The translations under genes were made by a program, and so were the position numbers. From the NCBI GenBank assembly GCA_052031065.1, contig JBPEXY010000015.1, positions 1 to 9,371 of the forward strand: DNA of 9,371 nt, in the 5' to 3' direction. Positions 1-6,360 of the stretch are shown here, one piece after another; positions within the stretch are counted from its first letter, which is position 1; each line of letters starts with the position of its first letter. This DNA is from JBPEXY01 sp052031065 (GTDB taxonomy: Bacteria > Pseudomonadota > Gammaproteobacteria > Immundisolibacterales > Immundisolibacteraceae). The notes under the pieces were generated by a model. It ran no database searches. It saw nothing but the letters and a program-made list of their open reading frames with translations, and was not told the origin of the DNA.

Positions 1-2
1 AA

Positions 3-314
3 GCACGGGCAATCCGGATTCGTCAGTATGAGGATTTTTTCAACACCTCGGGTCTGGCAACACCGGATGACACCATCGCTTATGAGGATTGCCAGTTTGG
101 TTATCAGGCGCGTGACTTTGAGTGGAGTCAGGGCTATACCCGAGGGATGGCTAACTACAAAGAAACCACTGATCGATTGACCGAGGAAATCGGTTTCGAC
201 CCAGAGTCCAGCTATTACGGCCGAATGATGGACCAGGATGAAACAGTTTTTTACGGTGGCTATCGGGCCTGGAAAAAATTCATCAAGGAAGGTCTGGAAG
301 CGGACGGCAAGTAA
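3..314 (+). CDS. Rieske aromatic-ring-hydroxylating dioxygenase, alpha subunit (C-terminal 103 residues, 5' truncated by window)
   Basis: The reading frame is open from the first base and ends at TAA 312-314, giving the last 103 residues of a larger protein. The segment IRQYEDFFNTSGLATPDD followed by CQFGYQAR closely resembles, from memory, the C-terminal end of the catalytic domain in benzoate (BenA) and anthranilate (AntA) dioxygenase large subunits. Such enzymes add both atoms of O2 to an aromatic carboxylate in the cytoplasm, using a Rieske 2Fe-2S centre and a mononuclear iron. Those metal sites would lie upstream of the window and cannot be checked. The beta subunit gene follows after 56 bases, the usual alpha-beta order. 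The tail after EWSQGYTRGM looks divergent, so the substrate may not be benzoate or anthranilate. No gene symbol is assigned for that reason. Confidence 0.88.
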   Translation, partial: ARAIRIRQYEDFFNTSGLATPDDTIAYEDCQFGYQARDFEWSQGYTRGMANYKETTDRLTEEIGFDPESSYYGRMMDQDETVFYGGYRAWKKFIKEGLEADGK

Positions 315-356
315 CGATTAGACCGGTTGCATCACCAAAAAATTGGGAGCCGGCAC

Positions 357-361
357 GGAGG
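357..361 (+). promoter_or_regulatory. Ribosome binding site GGAGG for the beta subunit
   Basis: GGAGG lies nine bases before GTG at 371. It fixes this GTG as the start in preference to the in-frame ATG at 389, which would sit too far from the site. Confidence 0.75.
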
Positions 362-370
362 CGGAATCAA

Positions 371-874
371 GTGACAAATAAAGTGGAAATGCTAGCAGAA
401 GCCAGTGAGCTTCTATTTAAGGAAGCCTATTATGTTGATGGCCAGCTTTGGGACGAATGGCTCGACCTGTATACCGAGGATTGCGAGTTCTGGATGCCGT
501 CCTGGAAGGATGAGCATGAGCTGACCGAAGACCCAAAGCGAGAAGTATCTTTAATCTACTACGGCGGGCGATTCGGCCTGGAGGATCGCGTATGGCGGAT
601 CCGTTCGGGACAGTCCATCGCCAGTACGCCGTTACCGCGCACGACCCACGCAGTGACCAATGTCATGGTTGAGGACCTTAGCGACGATTCGATGACGGTT
701 CGTTCAACCTGGCAGGCTAACTGCTTTTTTCATAAAAAAAACAAGTCAGACATTTTCTACGGTGATTACGAGCACAAGCTGCGTAAAACAGACACCGGAT
801 GGAAAATCTGTCGTAAGTATGTCGTGTTGAAAAACGACTATATCCCGACGATGCTGGATATCTACAACATTTGA
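371..874 (+). CDS. Aromatic-ring-hydroxylating dioxygenase beta (small) subunit, BenB/AntB-like
   Basis: This 167-residue protein has the size and pattern of the Ring_hydroxyl_B family (NTF2/SnoaL-like cone fold). Near the N-terminus EASELLFKEAYYVDGQLWDEWLDL leads into the family's EDCEFWMPSW segment (about residues 37-46). The C-terminal half carries FYGDYEHKLRKTDTGWKICRKYVVL and ends IPTMLDIYNI, close to AntB endings as I remember them. The subunit has no catalytic residues; it forms the trimeric base of the alpha3beta3 dioxygenase and helps to set stability and substrate range. The GTG start follows a well placed GGAGG. It sits 56 bases behind the alpha subunit and just before the ThDP enzyme, so co-transcription is likely. 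The gene contains A8 (734-741) and T6 (725-730) runs but the frame is intact. Confidence 0.9.
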   Translation: MTNKVEMLAEASELLFKEAYYVDGQLWDEWLDLYTEDCEFWMPSWKDEHELTEDPKREVSLIYYGGRFGLEDRVWRIRSGQSIASTPLPRTTHAVTNVMVEDLSDDSMTVRSTWQANCFFHKKNKSDIFYGDYEHKLRKTDTGWKICRKYVVLKNDYIPTMLDIYNI

Positions 875-924
875 CCGGCAGTGAAGCCGGATCGATCCAA
901 CACAATTTCTTTCAAGCTAATTCC

Positions 925-930
925 AAGGAG
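925..930 (+). promoter_or_regulatory. Ribosome binding site AAGGAG deciding the ThDP enzyme start
   Basis: AAGGAG lies nine bases before ATG 940. It is the only good Shine-Dalgarno site near the beginning of this frame, and it argues against the upstream in-frame TTG at 871. Confidence 0.75.
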
Positions 931-939
931 CACAGGCTA

Positions 940-2700
940 ATGTCTGCCGACCCCAAAGATCTTGCCCCGCAACGAGCCGAATCCCCCGACAACATGACCG
1001 CCGCCTACTGGCTGGAGGCAATGAATGAAGTGGGTGTGGATTATCTGTTTTGCAACATGGGTACCGACCACGCCCCGATCATTGAGACCATGGCTCAGTG
1101 GCAGCAACAGGGTAAGAAATTTCCCAAGGTCATCCTTACGCCACACGAAAATACCGCCATGCACATGGCAATTGGCTACTATCGGATGACGGGTAGAGCG
1201 CAGGCCGTGCTGGTGCATGTTGATGCCGGTACTGCAAACGCCGCCATGGCCATGCACAACGCCTTCCGTTCGCGGGTGCCGGTGGTGCTGATGGCTGGTA
1301 CCGCACCAGTAACGGTACGCGGTGAACTGCTGGGTACGCGTGATACCTACGTGCACTTTATTCAGGACCCCTACGACATGAAGGGGATCGTGCGAAATTA
1401 CGTTAAATGGGAGTACCAGTTGCCGACCGGCGTGGTGGTTAAGGAAGCAATTCGCCGCGCTTTTACCATGGCAGAGAGTGACCCTCCGGGTCCGGTTTTC
1501 ATGACCCTGCCGCGAGAAATTCTGGCGGAAACCTGGGAGCCAGAGCAGGTTGCTTCCTTCTCTAATGAGCAGTATGGCCCGATGAAATTTTGCGGTGTCG
1601 ACGATGCGGTGCTCGAAGGAGTTGCCGATCGGTTGCTGGCAGCAAAGAATCCATTACTGATTACCAGTTACGCTGGTCGTAACGAAGCCACCCCGGCGGT
1701 GATTGATGAGCTGTGTCAGTTGACCGGTACCGGGGTGATCGCCTCTTACCCGCAGGTGATGAACCTTTCCGTTCACTCGCCGGTGTTTCTCGGTAACTTG
1801 AGTGAAGCGCACCTGCCGCGTACTGATTTTGGTCTGATGGTCGACACCGACCTGCCCTGGATGCCCAAGGAAGCTGACCCCAACCCTGATACCTACTGGG
1901 TGCAGATCGACATCGATCCGATCAAAAATGATATCCCGATGTGGGGCTTCCCCAGCAACGAGAAAATCCAGGGCGACAGTTACCTGATCCTCAGCCGGTT
2001 GCTGGAAATCTGCAAAGCGAAAATTACCGATGCGCAGAAAACTGCTGCCGAGGGCCGACTGGCTGAATTTGCCACCCAGCGTGACGAGGCGGTGGTGTTT
2101 ATTGAAAACCTTGCCAACGACAAAGGGACTCCTGGCCTGATCAACCCCGCCTATCTCTGCGCCGAGCTGAACAAGGTTCTTGATGAGGACGACATTCTGG
2201 TCAGTGAAGCGGTGATGAACGAGCCTTCAGTGGCGATGCAGATTGCCCGCACTAAACCCGGTACTGTGATGGGCCTGGGTGGCGGCGGACTGGGTTACAG
2301 CCCGGGATCTGCGCTGGGTGCCAAGCTGGCGAAACCGGACTCGATGGTGCTCCACCTCTCCGGTGACGGCAGTTTCTATTTTGGTAATCCCTCTTCGACC
2401 TATGAAGTGGCTCGGGAGCACGGATTGCCGATCTTTACCGTGGTCTTTGAAAATGGCGGTTGGTCGGCGGTCAAGGAGTGCACCATTAAGGTCCACCCTG
2501 ATGGTATTTCGCGTGACACTGATGAGTTCCAGGCGCGTTTGAATCCGAGCTATCAGTTTGAAAAACTGGTTGAAGCAGCGGGTGGTCACGGCGAGGATGT
2601 GGTTAACCCGGATGATCTTCCAGCAGCCATCGGCCGCTGCGTTGAGGCAGTAAAATCGGGGCGGTCGGCAATATTGGTTGCCCACGTTAGCCGGCTCTGA
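940..2700 (+). CDS. Thiamine-diphosphate-dependent 2-oxoacid decarboxylase/synthase-like enzyme
   Basis: The 586-residue product has the three-domain plan of the acetolactate synthase/pyruvate oxidase/benzoylformate decarboxylase superfamily: PYR domain about 18-190, middle domain about 215-350, PP domain about 400-575. E70 in TPHENTAMHMAIGY matches the glutamate that activates the ThDP aminopyrimidine. GDGSFYFGN (D476) and ENGG (N505) form the Mg-diphosphate site. H93 (LVHVDAGT) and H279 (SVHSPVF) align by eye with the two active-site histidines of benzoylformate decarboxylase (His70, His281), although the second position is common in the wider family. The Ser26 position appears to be Thr (NMGTDHAPI). 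Likely chemistry is decarboxylation, ligation or lysis at a 2-oxoacid. The exact family is not recognised. It lies 65 bases behind the dioxygenase beta gene, just before a terminator. An N-terminal extension of about 18 residues precedes the PYR domain. Confidence 0.88.
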   Translation: MSADPKDLAPQRAESPDNMTAAYWLEAMNEVGVDYLFCNMGTDHAPIIETMAQWQQQGKKFPKVILTPHENTAMHMAIGYYRMTGRAQAVLVHVDAGTANAAMAMHNAFRSRVPVVLMAGTAPVTVRGELLGTRDTYVHFIQDPYDMKGIVRNYVKWEYQLPTGVVVKEAIRRAFTMAESDPPGPVFMTLPREILAETWEPEQVASFSNEQYGPMKFCGVDDAVLEGVADRLLAAKNPLLITSYAGRNEATPAVIDELCQLTGTGVIASYPQVMNLSVHSPVFLGNLSEAHLPRTDFGLMVDTDLPWMPKEADPNPDTYWVQIDIDPIKNDIPMWGFPSNEKIQGDSYLILSRLLEICKAKITDAQKTAAEGRLAEFATQRDEAVVFIENLANDKGTPGLINPAYLCAELNKVLDEDDILVSEAVMNEPSVAMQIARTKPGTVMGLGGGGLGYSPGSALGAKLAKPDSMVLHLSGDGSFYFGNPSSTYEVAREHGLPIFTVVFENGGWSAVKECTIKVHPDGISRDTDEFQARLNPSYQFEKLVEAAGGHGEDVVNPDDLPAAIGRCVEAVKSGRSAILVAHVSRL

Positions 2701-2743
2701 TCGATTGGGCGGGATTCCTTAGAAACCCGTCTGGCTAGTATGG

Positions 2744-2779
2744 AAAGGAGGCGGCAAGGTTTTGTCGTCTCCTTTTTTT
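2744..2779 (+). terminator. Rho-independent terminator after the ThDP enzyme gene
   Basis: The arms 2744-2755 (AAAGGAGGCGGC) and 2764-2775 (GTCGTCTCCTTT) pair over twelve positions, ten Watson-Crick and two G-U. The loop is eight bases, AAGGTTTT. A run of seven T (2773-2779) closes the structure on the + strand. It starts 43 bases after the ThDP stop codon, so it should end the dioxygenase/ThDP transcript. On the opposite strand the T run is too short, so it appears to be unidirectional. Confidence 0.85.
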
Positions 2780-2791
2780 GGGCAGTATAGT
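2762..2791 (+). promoter_or_regulatory. Possible sigma70-type promoter for the second gene group
   Basis: TTGTCG (2762-2767) and TATAGT (2786-2791) are separated by 18 bases and lie just upstream of the ketoacid reductase gene. The -10 element is good and the -35 is moderate. The -35 overlaps the terminator hairpin. This is the place where a new promoter would be needed if the terminator is efficient, but the match is by eye only. Confidence 0.35.
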
Positions 2792-2821
2792 GGCCCGGAT
2801 TTCTGATTACAGGGGAGAGAA

Positions 2822-3796
2822 ATGGCCCGGCAAAAGGTTCTGGTAGTGGGAGCGGGCGCAATTGGAGGGGTTTTCGCAGCATATCTGTCCAAGGTGTCCG
2901 ACGTCACCATATTTGACGTTAATCAGTCGCACGTTGATGCCATCAACGCCAATGGACTGCAGCTTAGCGGCGTGACTGAATCGGTTACCTCGATCCCGGC
3001 CGTGAGTGATCCGGCGCAATTGACCGACACTCAGTTTGACGGCGTGATGATCTCGGTAAAGGGGATGTTTACCCGCTCCGCTATAGAGTCTCTGTTGCCC
3101 CATATCAAGGGTAGCCCGGTTCTGTTCACGATCCAGAATGGTCTCGGTAACGTCGAAATTCTTCAGCAGCTGGTCGACTGGCCGATTCTGCATGGGATCA
3201 CCCTGGAGGGTGGCCATTTCATTGAGCCTGGCCACGTTAAACATCTGGTCCATGGTGAAGAGTCCTGGATTGGTCCCGCCCGTGGTAGCTTTGATGAGAC
3301 CCGCTGGTTCGGTGAGTTGATGGACGAGTCTGGAATCAAAACCCGCACTGTGCCAGATCCTTCAGGTGCGATCTGGTCCAAGTTCATCTTCAATTCCACG
3401 CTCAACCCGATTGGGGTGTTGATCCGCGGTGTCCCCGAAGTGATGTACCAGTCGGATGAAATCTACGAGCTGATTGACGAGATGATGGGAGAGGGGATCA
3501 AGGTGGCCAATGCCCTCGGGGTGGAGCTGCTCTTTGATCCGATGCATTTCATCAACGACCTGCGTGCCGGGAAAATTCCACCGCTGAAACATGCCGGTTC
3601 GATGAGCTACGATGTTGCCGAGGGCAGGCCTACCGAGATCGAGTTTCTGACCGGTTACATGGTCCGTAAGGCAGCGGAGCTTGGGGTAGAGGTTCCGGTT
3701 ACCCGTACGGTGTATCGCCTATTGGTCGGGACCGAGATGGGAGTAAATATCCGTCGTCAGTCAGGCGAGCGTCGACAGACTCCAAAGAGTGTCTGA
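2822..3796 (+). CDS. ApbA/PanE-type NAD(P)H-dependent 2-oxoacid reductase (ketopantoate reductase family)
   Basis: The 324-residue protein begins with a Rossmann dinucleotide-binding turn, VVGAGAIGG (residues 8-16). Family catalytic positions are present: N106 in QNGLGN (PanE Asn98-like), K187 in IWSKFIFNSTLNP (PanE Lys176-like) and E272 in GRPTEIEFLTG (PanE Glu256-like). The C-terminal helical domain GRPTEIEFLTGYMVRKAAEL is typical. Such enzymes reduce a 2-oxoacid to the D- or R-2-hydroxyacid; ketopantoate is only one of several known substrates. Asp32, at the end of the second beta strand (VTIFDVNQ), is where PanE has a basic residue for NADPH, so NADH use is possible. The context, between a ThDP enzyme and a hydroxyacid dehydrogenase, suggests catabolism rather than pantothenate synthesis. 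GGGGAGAG just upstream is the ribosome binding site for ATG 2822. Confidence 0.87.
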   Translation: MARQKVLVVGAGAIGGVFAAYLSKVSDVTIFDVNQSHVDAINANGLQLSGVTESVTSIPAVSDPAQLTDTQFDGVMISVKGMFTRSAIESLLPHIKGSPVLFTIQNGLGNVEILQQLVDWPILHGITLEGGHFIEPGHVKHLVHGEESWIGPARGSFDETRWFGELMDESGIKTRTVPDPSGAIWSKFIFNSTLNPIGVLIRGVPEVMYQSDEIYELIDEMMGEGIKVANALGVELLFDPMHFINDLRAGKIPPLKHAGSMSYDVAEGRPTEIEFLTGYMVRKAAELGVEVPVTRTVYRLLVGTEMGVNIRRQSGERRQTPKSV

Positions 3797-3847
3797 TCTA
3801 CCGCTGTTGATGCTGGCGTGGGCAGTTAGCGGAACGAGAAAAGAGTG

Positions 3848-4987
3848 ATGACCTACTCAAGTGTCGATGATTACCGCCGTGCTGCGCGCCGTTTTCTGCC
3901 GCGAACCATTTTCGACTTTGTCGATGGTGGTAGCGAGCGGGAGATTACACTGCGAGCGAATCGAGCTGATTTTGAGTCGATTTTTTTTGATCCGCGTACG
4001 CTTGCCGATGTTGCCCAGGTCGATATGACCACCACGCTACTGGGCAAGTCACAGAGTATGCCGCTGGTGATTGCTCCAACCGGTCTGGCAGGTATCGTTA
4101 GAGCCGAAGGGGATGTGGCAATTGCTCGCGCTGCCGATCAGGCTGGTATTCCCTATATTCTTTCAACCACAGCGTCTCATTCCATTGAGCAGGTGGCTGA
4201 GGGTGCTGGCGGCAACAAGTGGTTTCAACTCTATTTTTTTCGTGACCGGGAGTTGACCCGGGGATTCATTAGCCGTGCGCGTGAAGCCGGATATGAAGCA
4301 TTGGTGATGACCGTTGATCTGGTGCGGGGGGGGAAGCGCGAGAAGGATATCCGCAACGGCTTTACCGTGCCACCGCGAATTACACCGCACAATTTCCTCG
4401 ACATGATCAGCCACCCGCTCTGGTTGCTGCGAATGGCACCGCAGCTGAAAAATATCTCCATGGGTAATGTGGAGGGAATTGAGGGAGCGGGCGAAGGGGT
4501 GGTTGCGCTGAGTACTTTTATGAACCAGCAGATTGATCCCTCGATCAGTTGGGATGATCTGGCCTGGCTACGCCAGGAGTGGGACAAGCCGCTGCTGGTG
4601 AAAGGGGTTCTCAATGGCGCCGACGCCCGCAGAATGGTTGAGATGGGGGCGGATGGGATTGTGGTCTCCAACCATGGCGGGCGGCAGCTGGACGGCGCGC
4701 CCTCCACTATTAGTGTGCTGCCGGAAATTGCTGATGCGGTTTCTGGCGATGGTGAAATAATTCTGGATAGCGGTATTCGTCGGGGTGCTGACATAGTGAA
4801 AGCGCTCGCGCTCGGCGCAACAGCGTGTGGTATTGGTAAATCAGCGCTTTATGGGCTTGCTGCTGAGGGGCAGTCCGGGGTTGCTGGAGTGATTGAAATG
4901 TTGCGGCGCGAAATAGATTTGGCGATGGCGATGACCGGTTGCCGGGATATCGGTTCCATCGGCAGGGAGGTGCTTCGTTACGGTTAG
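3848..4987 (+). CDS. FMN-dependent alpha-hydroxyacid dehydrogenase (mandelate/L-lactate dehydrogenase family)
   Basis: This 379-residue TIM-barrel flavoprotein oxidises an L- or S-2-hydroxyacid to the 2-oxoacid, usually passing electrons to quinone at the inner membrane or to O2. In spinach glycolate oxidase numbering, which this sequence matches exactly in its first part, Y129 (WFQLYF), D157 (MTVDLV) and R164 (KRE) are present. K252 (LLVKGVL), the catalytic base H276 and R279 (SNHGGRQLDG) also match. Position 24 is Phe (IFDFVDGG), where the family normally has a substrate-binding Tyr. The stretch around residues 175-215 (HPLWLLRMAPQL) resembles the loop region of Pseudomonas MdlB that attaches it to the membrane, so membrane association is likely. 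A GTG at 3845 directly precedes the ATG and could also serve; GAG at 3836-3838 fits ATG 3848. It lies 51 bases behind the reductase gene. Confidence 0.9.
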   Translation: MTYSSVDDYRRAARRFLPRTIFDFVDGGSEREITLRANRADFESIFFDPRTLADVAQVDMTTTLLGKSQSMPLVIAPTGLAGIVRAEGDVAIARAADQAGIPYILSTTASHSIEQVAEGAGGNKWFQLYFFRDRELTRGFISRAREAGYEALVMTVDLVRGGKREKDIRNGFTVPPRITPHNFLDMISHPLWLLRMAPQLKNISMGNVEGIEGAGEGVVALSTFMNQQIDPSISWDDLAWLRQEWDKPLLVKGVLNGADARRMVEMGADGIVVSNHGGRQLDGAPSTISVLPEIADAVSGDGEIILDSGIRRGADIVKALALGATACGIGKSALYGLAAEGQSGVAGVIEMLRREIDLAMAMTGCRDIGSIGREVLRYG

Positions 4988-5063
4988 CACAGATGGTCGT
5001 TCAGTTTGTTTTGTTTAAGACGTGGCACCCGGTTTAGGGTCATGCACGATTTTGGGATTCTGT

Positions 5064-5070
5064 AGGAGGA
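5064..5070 (+). promoter_or_regulatory. Strong ribosome binding site AGGAGGA for the second Rieske oxygenase
   Basis: AGGAGGA lies eight bases before ATG 5079. It settles the start; the open frame continues upstream to a GTG at 5022, which lacks such a site and would add a non-family N-terminal stretch. It is the best Shine-Dalgarno match in the window. Confidence 0.8.
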
Positions 5071-5078
5071 GTTCAAAC

Positions 5079-6278
5079 ATGAATGCACCGAAACATCCAT
5101 TCGCAGCAATGTACCCGGAGCTGGGTACCGGTCCCGTGAGCACTGAATCGGCAGTGTCAGAAGCGTTTTTTGAACGCGAGAAAGAGGCCATTTTCCGCCA
5201 CCAGTGGTTTGCACTGCTTAAACGGGACAGCGATATTCCCAATCCGGGAGATTATTTCGTTCGTGAAATCGAAATTATGGGTGTCTCGCTGTTGGTGATT
5301 CGCGGTGACGATGGACAGATCAGAGCTTTTCATAATTCGTGCACTCACCGTGGCAACCGGCTGGTTCACGAGCCCCTCGGCTGTACTACCGGCATGCAGT
5401 GTGACTTTCATGGCTGGACCTTCAATCGTCAGGGTGAACTCGCTTTTGTAACGGATGAAGAGCAGTTTTACGGCCTTGATAAGGCGCAATTGGGGCTGCC
5501 GTCGATTCATCTGCAAACCTGGCGCGGATTTCTGTTTGTTAATTTTGATGAGCAGCCGCAACAGAGCCTGGAAGAGGCCATGGGAGCCTTCAATCAGGAT
5601 CTGGCGCCGTTTGAGTTTGAGGGGCTGGAGTGCATTGGTCGTTACCGTTATGAGGTTAACGCTAACTGGAAGACCACCATGAACGCGTTCCAGGAGGGCT
5701 ACCACGTCGCTTTTGTCCATAAGCGTTCCGCTCCCGATGCCTTTACCGGCGGCGATAACCCCTACTGCCATATCCCCAAAATCAAACTCCAGCCCAACGG
5801 TAATCAGTCACTTGCGGTGCCGGCTGCACCGGACCACAAGTTGTCACCCACTGAAGAGCTGGCCTTCAAGTTTGGTTCCACTTTTACACAGGGGGTCGGC
5901 AACACTGAAGCCTGTCCGGGTACCTGGCAGGGTGAGGCGGACAACTGGGGCTTTGATCTCAATATTATTTTCCCCTACTCGCGGATTAACGTCGGTGCCG
6001 GCTGGTGCTATGTCGATGCGTTCTGGCCTATTGCCCAGGATCGTACCGTCTATGAGTTGGCCTACTACTTTCCGAAGCCGAAAAAGGCTTCGCAGATGAT
6101 CAGCCAGGAGTTCAGCAAGATCGTCCTCAGGGATCTCTCGCGCGAGGATCTCGCCACCAATGAGGTGACGCACTCGGCGTTAATGGCGGGGAGTATCGAT
6201 AAAATTTGGCTTTCAGATCAGGAAATTGCGGTTCGTCATCTTTATAAAACGGTTATTGATAAAGTGGCTGAAAGCTAG
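5079..6278 (+). CDS. Rieske non-haem iron oxygenase, stand-alone alpha subunit
   Basis: The 399-residue protein has both hallmark parts. A Rieske domain (about 40-155) carries C88-x-H90 and C108-x2-H111, with 17 residues between H90 and C108. The catalytic domain carries NWKTTMNAFQEGYHVAFVH, in which H209 and H214 are iron ligands and E206 occupies the bridging position. D357 (SREDLATNE) is the likely third ligand. The enzyme would activate O2 for dihydroxylation, monohydroxylation or demethylation, using an external reductase. No beta subunit gene follows, which suggests an alpha3-type enzyme, or sharing of the beta subunit at 371. It resembles the HcaE/phenylpropionate-dioxygenase-like group only in general terms, and the substrate is unknown. 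A luciferase-like monooxygenase gene follows after 82 bases and a hydroxyacid dehydrogenase precedes it by 91 bases. Confidence 0.9.
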   Translation: MNAPKHPFAAMYPELGTGPVSTESAVSEAFFEREKEAIFRHQWFALLKRDSDIPNPGDYFVREIEIMGVSLLVIRGDDGQIRAFHNSCTHRGNRLVHEPLGCTTGMQCDFHGWTFNRQGELAFVTDEEQFYGLDKAQLGLPSIHLQTWRGFLFVNFDEQPQQSLEEAMGAFNQDLAPFEFEGLECIGRYRYEVNANWKTTMNAFQEGYHVAFVHKRSAPDAFTGGDNPYCHIPKIKLQPNGNQSLAVPAAPDHKLSPTEELAFKFGSTFTQGVGNTEACPGTWQGEADNWGFDLNIIFPYSRINVGAGWCYVDAFWPIAQDRTVYELAYYFPKPKKASQMISQEFSKIVLRDLSREDLATNEVTHSALMAGSIDKIWLSDQEIAVRHLYKTVIDKVAES

Positions 6279-6292
6279 GTAGCTGTGTTTTC

Positions 6293-6312
6293 CTGCCCAG
6301 AGAGGCGGGCAG
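6293..6312 (+). repeat. Hairpin-forming inverted repeat between the Rieske and luciferase-like genes
   Basis: CTGCCC (6293-6298) and GGGCAG (6307-6312) are perfect inverted copies around an eight-base spacer, 14 bases after the Rieske stop codon. No T run follows, so it is unlikely to be an intrinsic terminator. It could protect or process the mRNA, or be incidental. Confidence 0.4.
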
Positions 6313-6360
6313 AGACAACTTTCTAAGACAAGTGTGGAGAGCGTGATTTTGGGGAGAAAA

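Noticed and set aside
871..939. TTG start at 871 for the ThDP enzyme, overlapping the beta subunit stop
   Set aside because: The added 23 residues do not look like part of the family, and ATG 940 has a well placed AAGGAG.
4231..4794. Long minus-strand open frames, for example 4231-4794, 5157-5771 and 937-1356
   Set aside because: They lie inside well supported + strand genes, match no family and have no ribosome binding sites; they are antisense shadows.
5022..5078. Upstream extension of the second Rieske gene to GTG 5022
   Set aside because: AGGAGGA directly before ATG 5079 is far stronger, and the extension contains the ribosome binding site itself.
4988..5078. Promoter in the gap before the second Rieske gene
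   Set aside because: T-rich stretches are present but I found no pair of -35 and -10 elements with acceptable spacing.
6293..6312. Hairpin as an intrinsic terminator after the second Rieske gene
   Set aside because: Only six pairs and no T run follow; listed as an inverted repeat instead.
6334..6360. GTG 6334 as start of the luciferase-like gene
   Set aside because: The family normally begins at the first beta strand, which matches MDFGVY at ATG 6361; the extension also reads through the GGGGAG site. The short spacing leaves some doubt.
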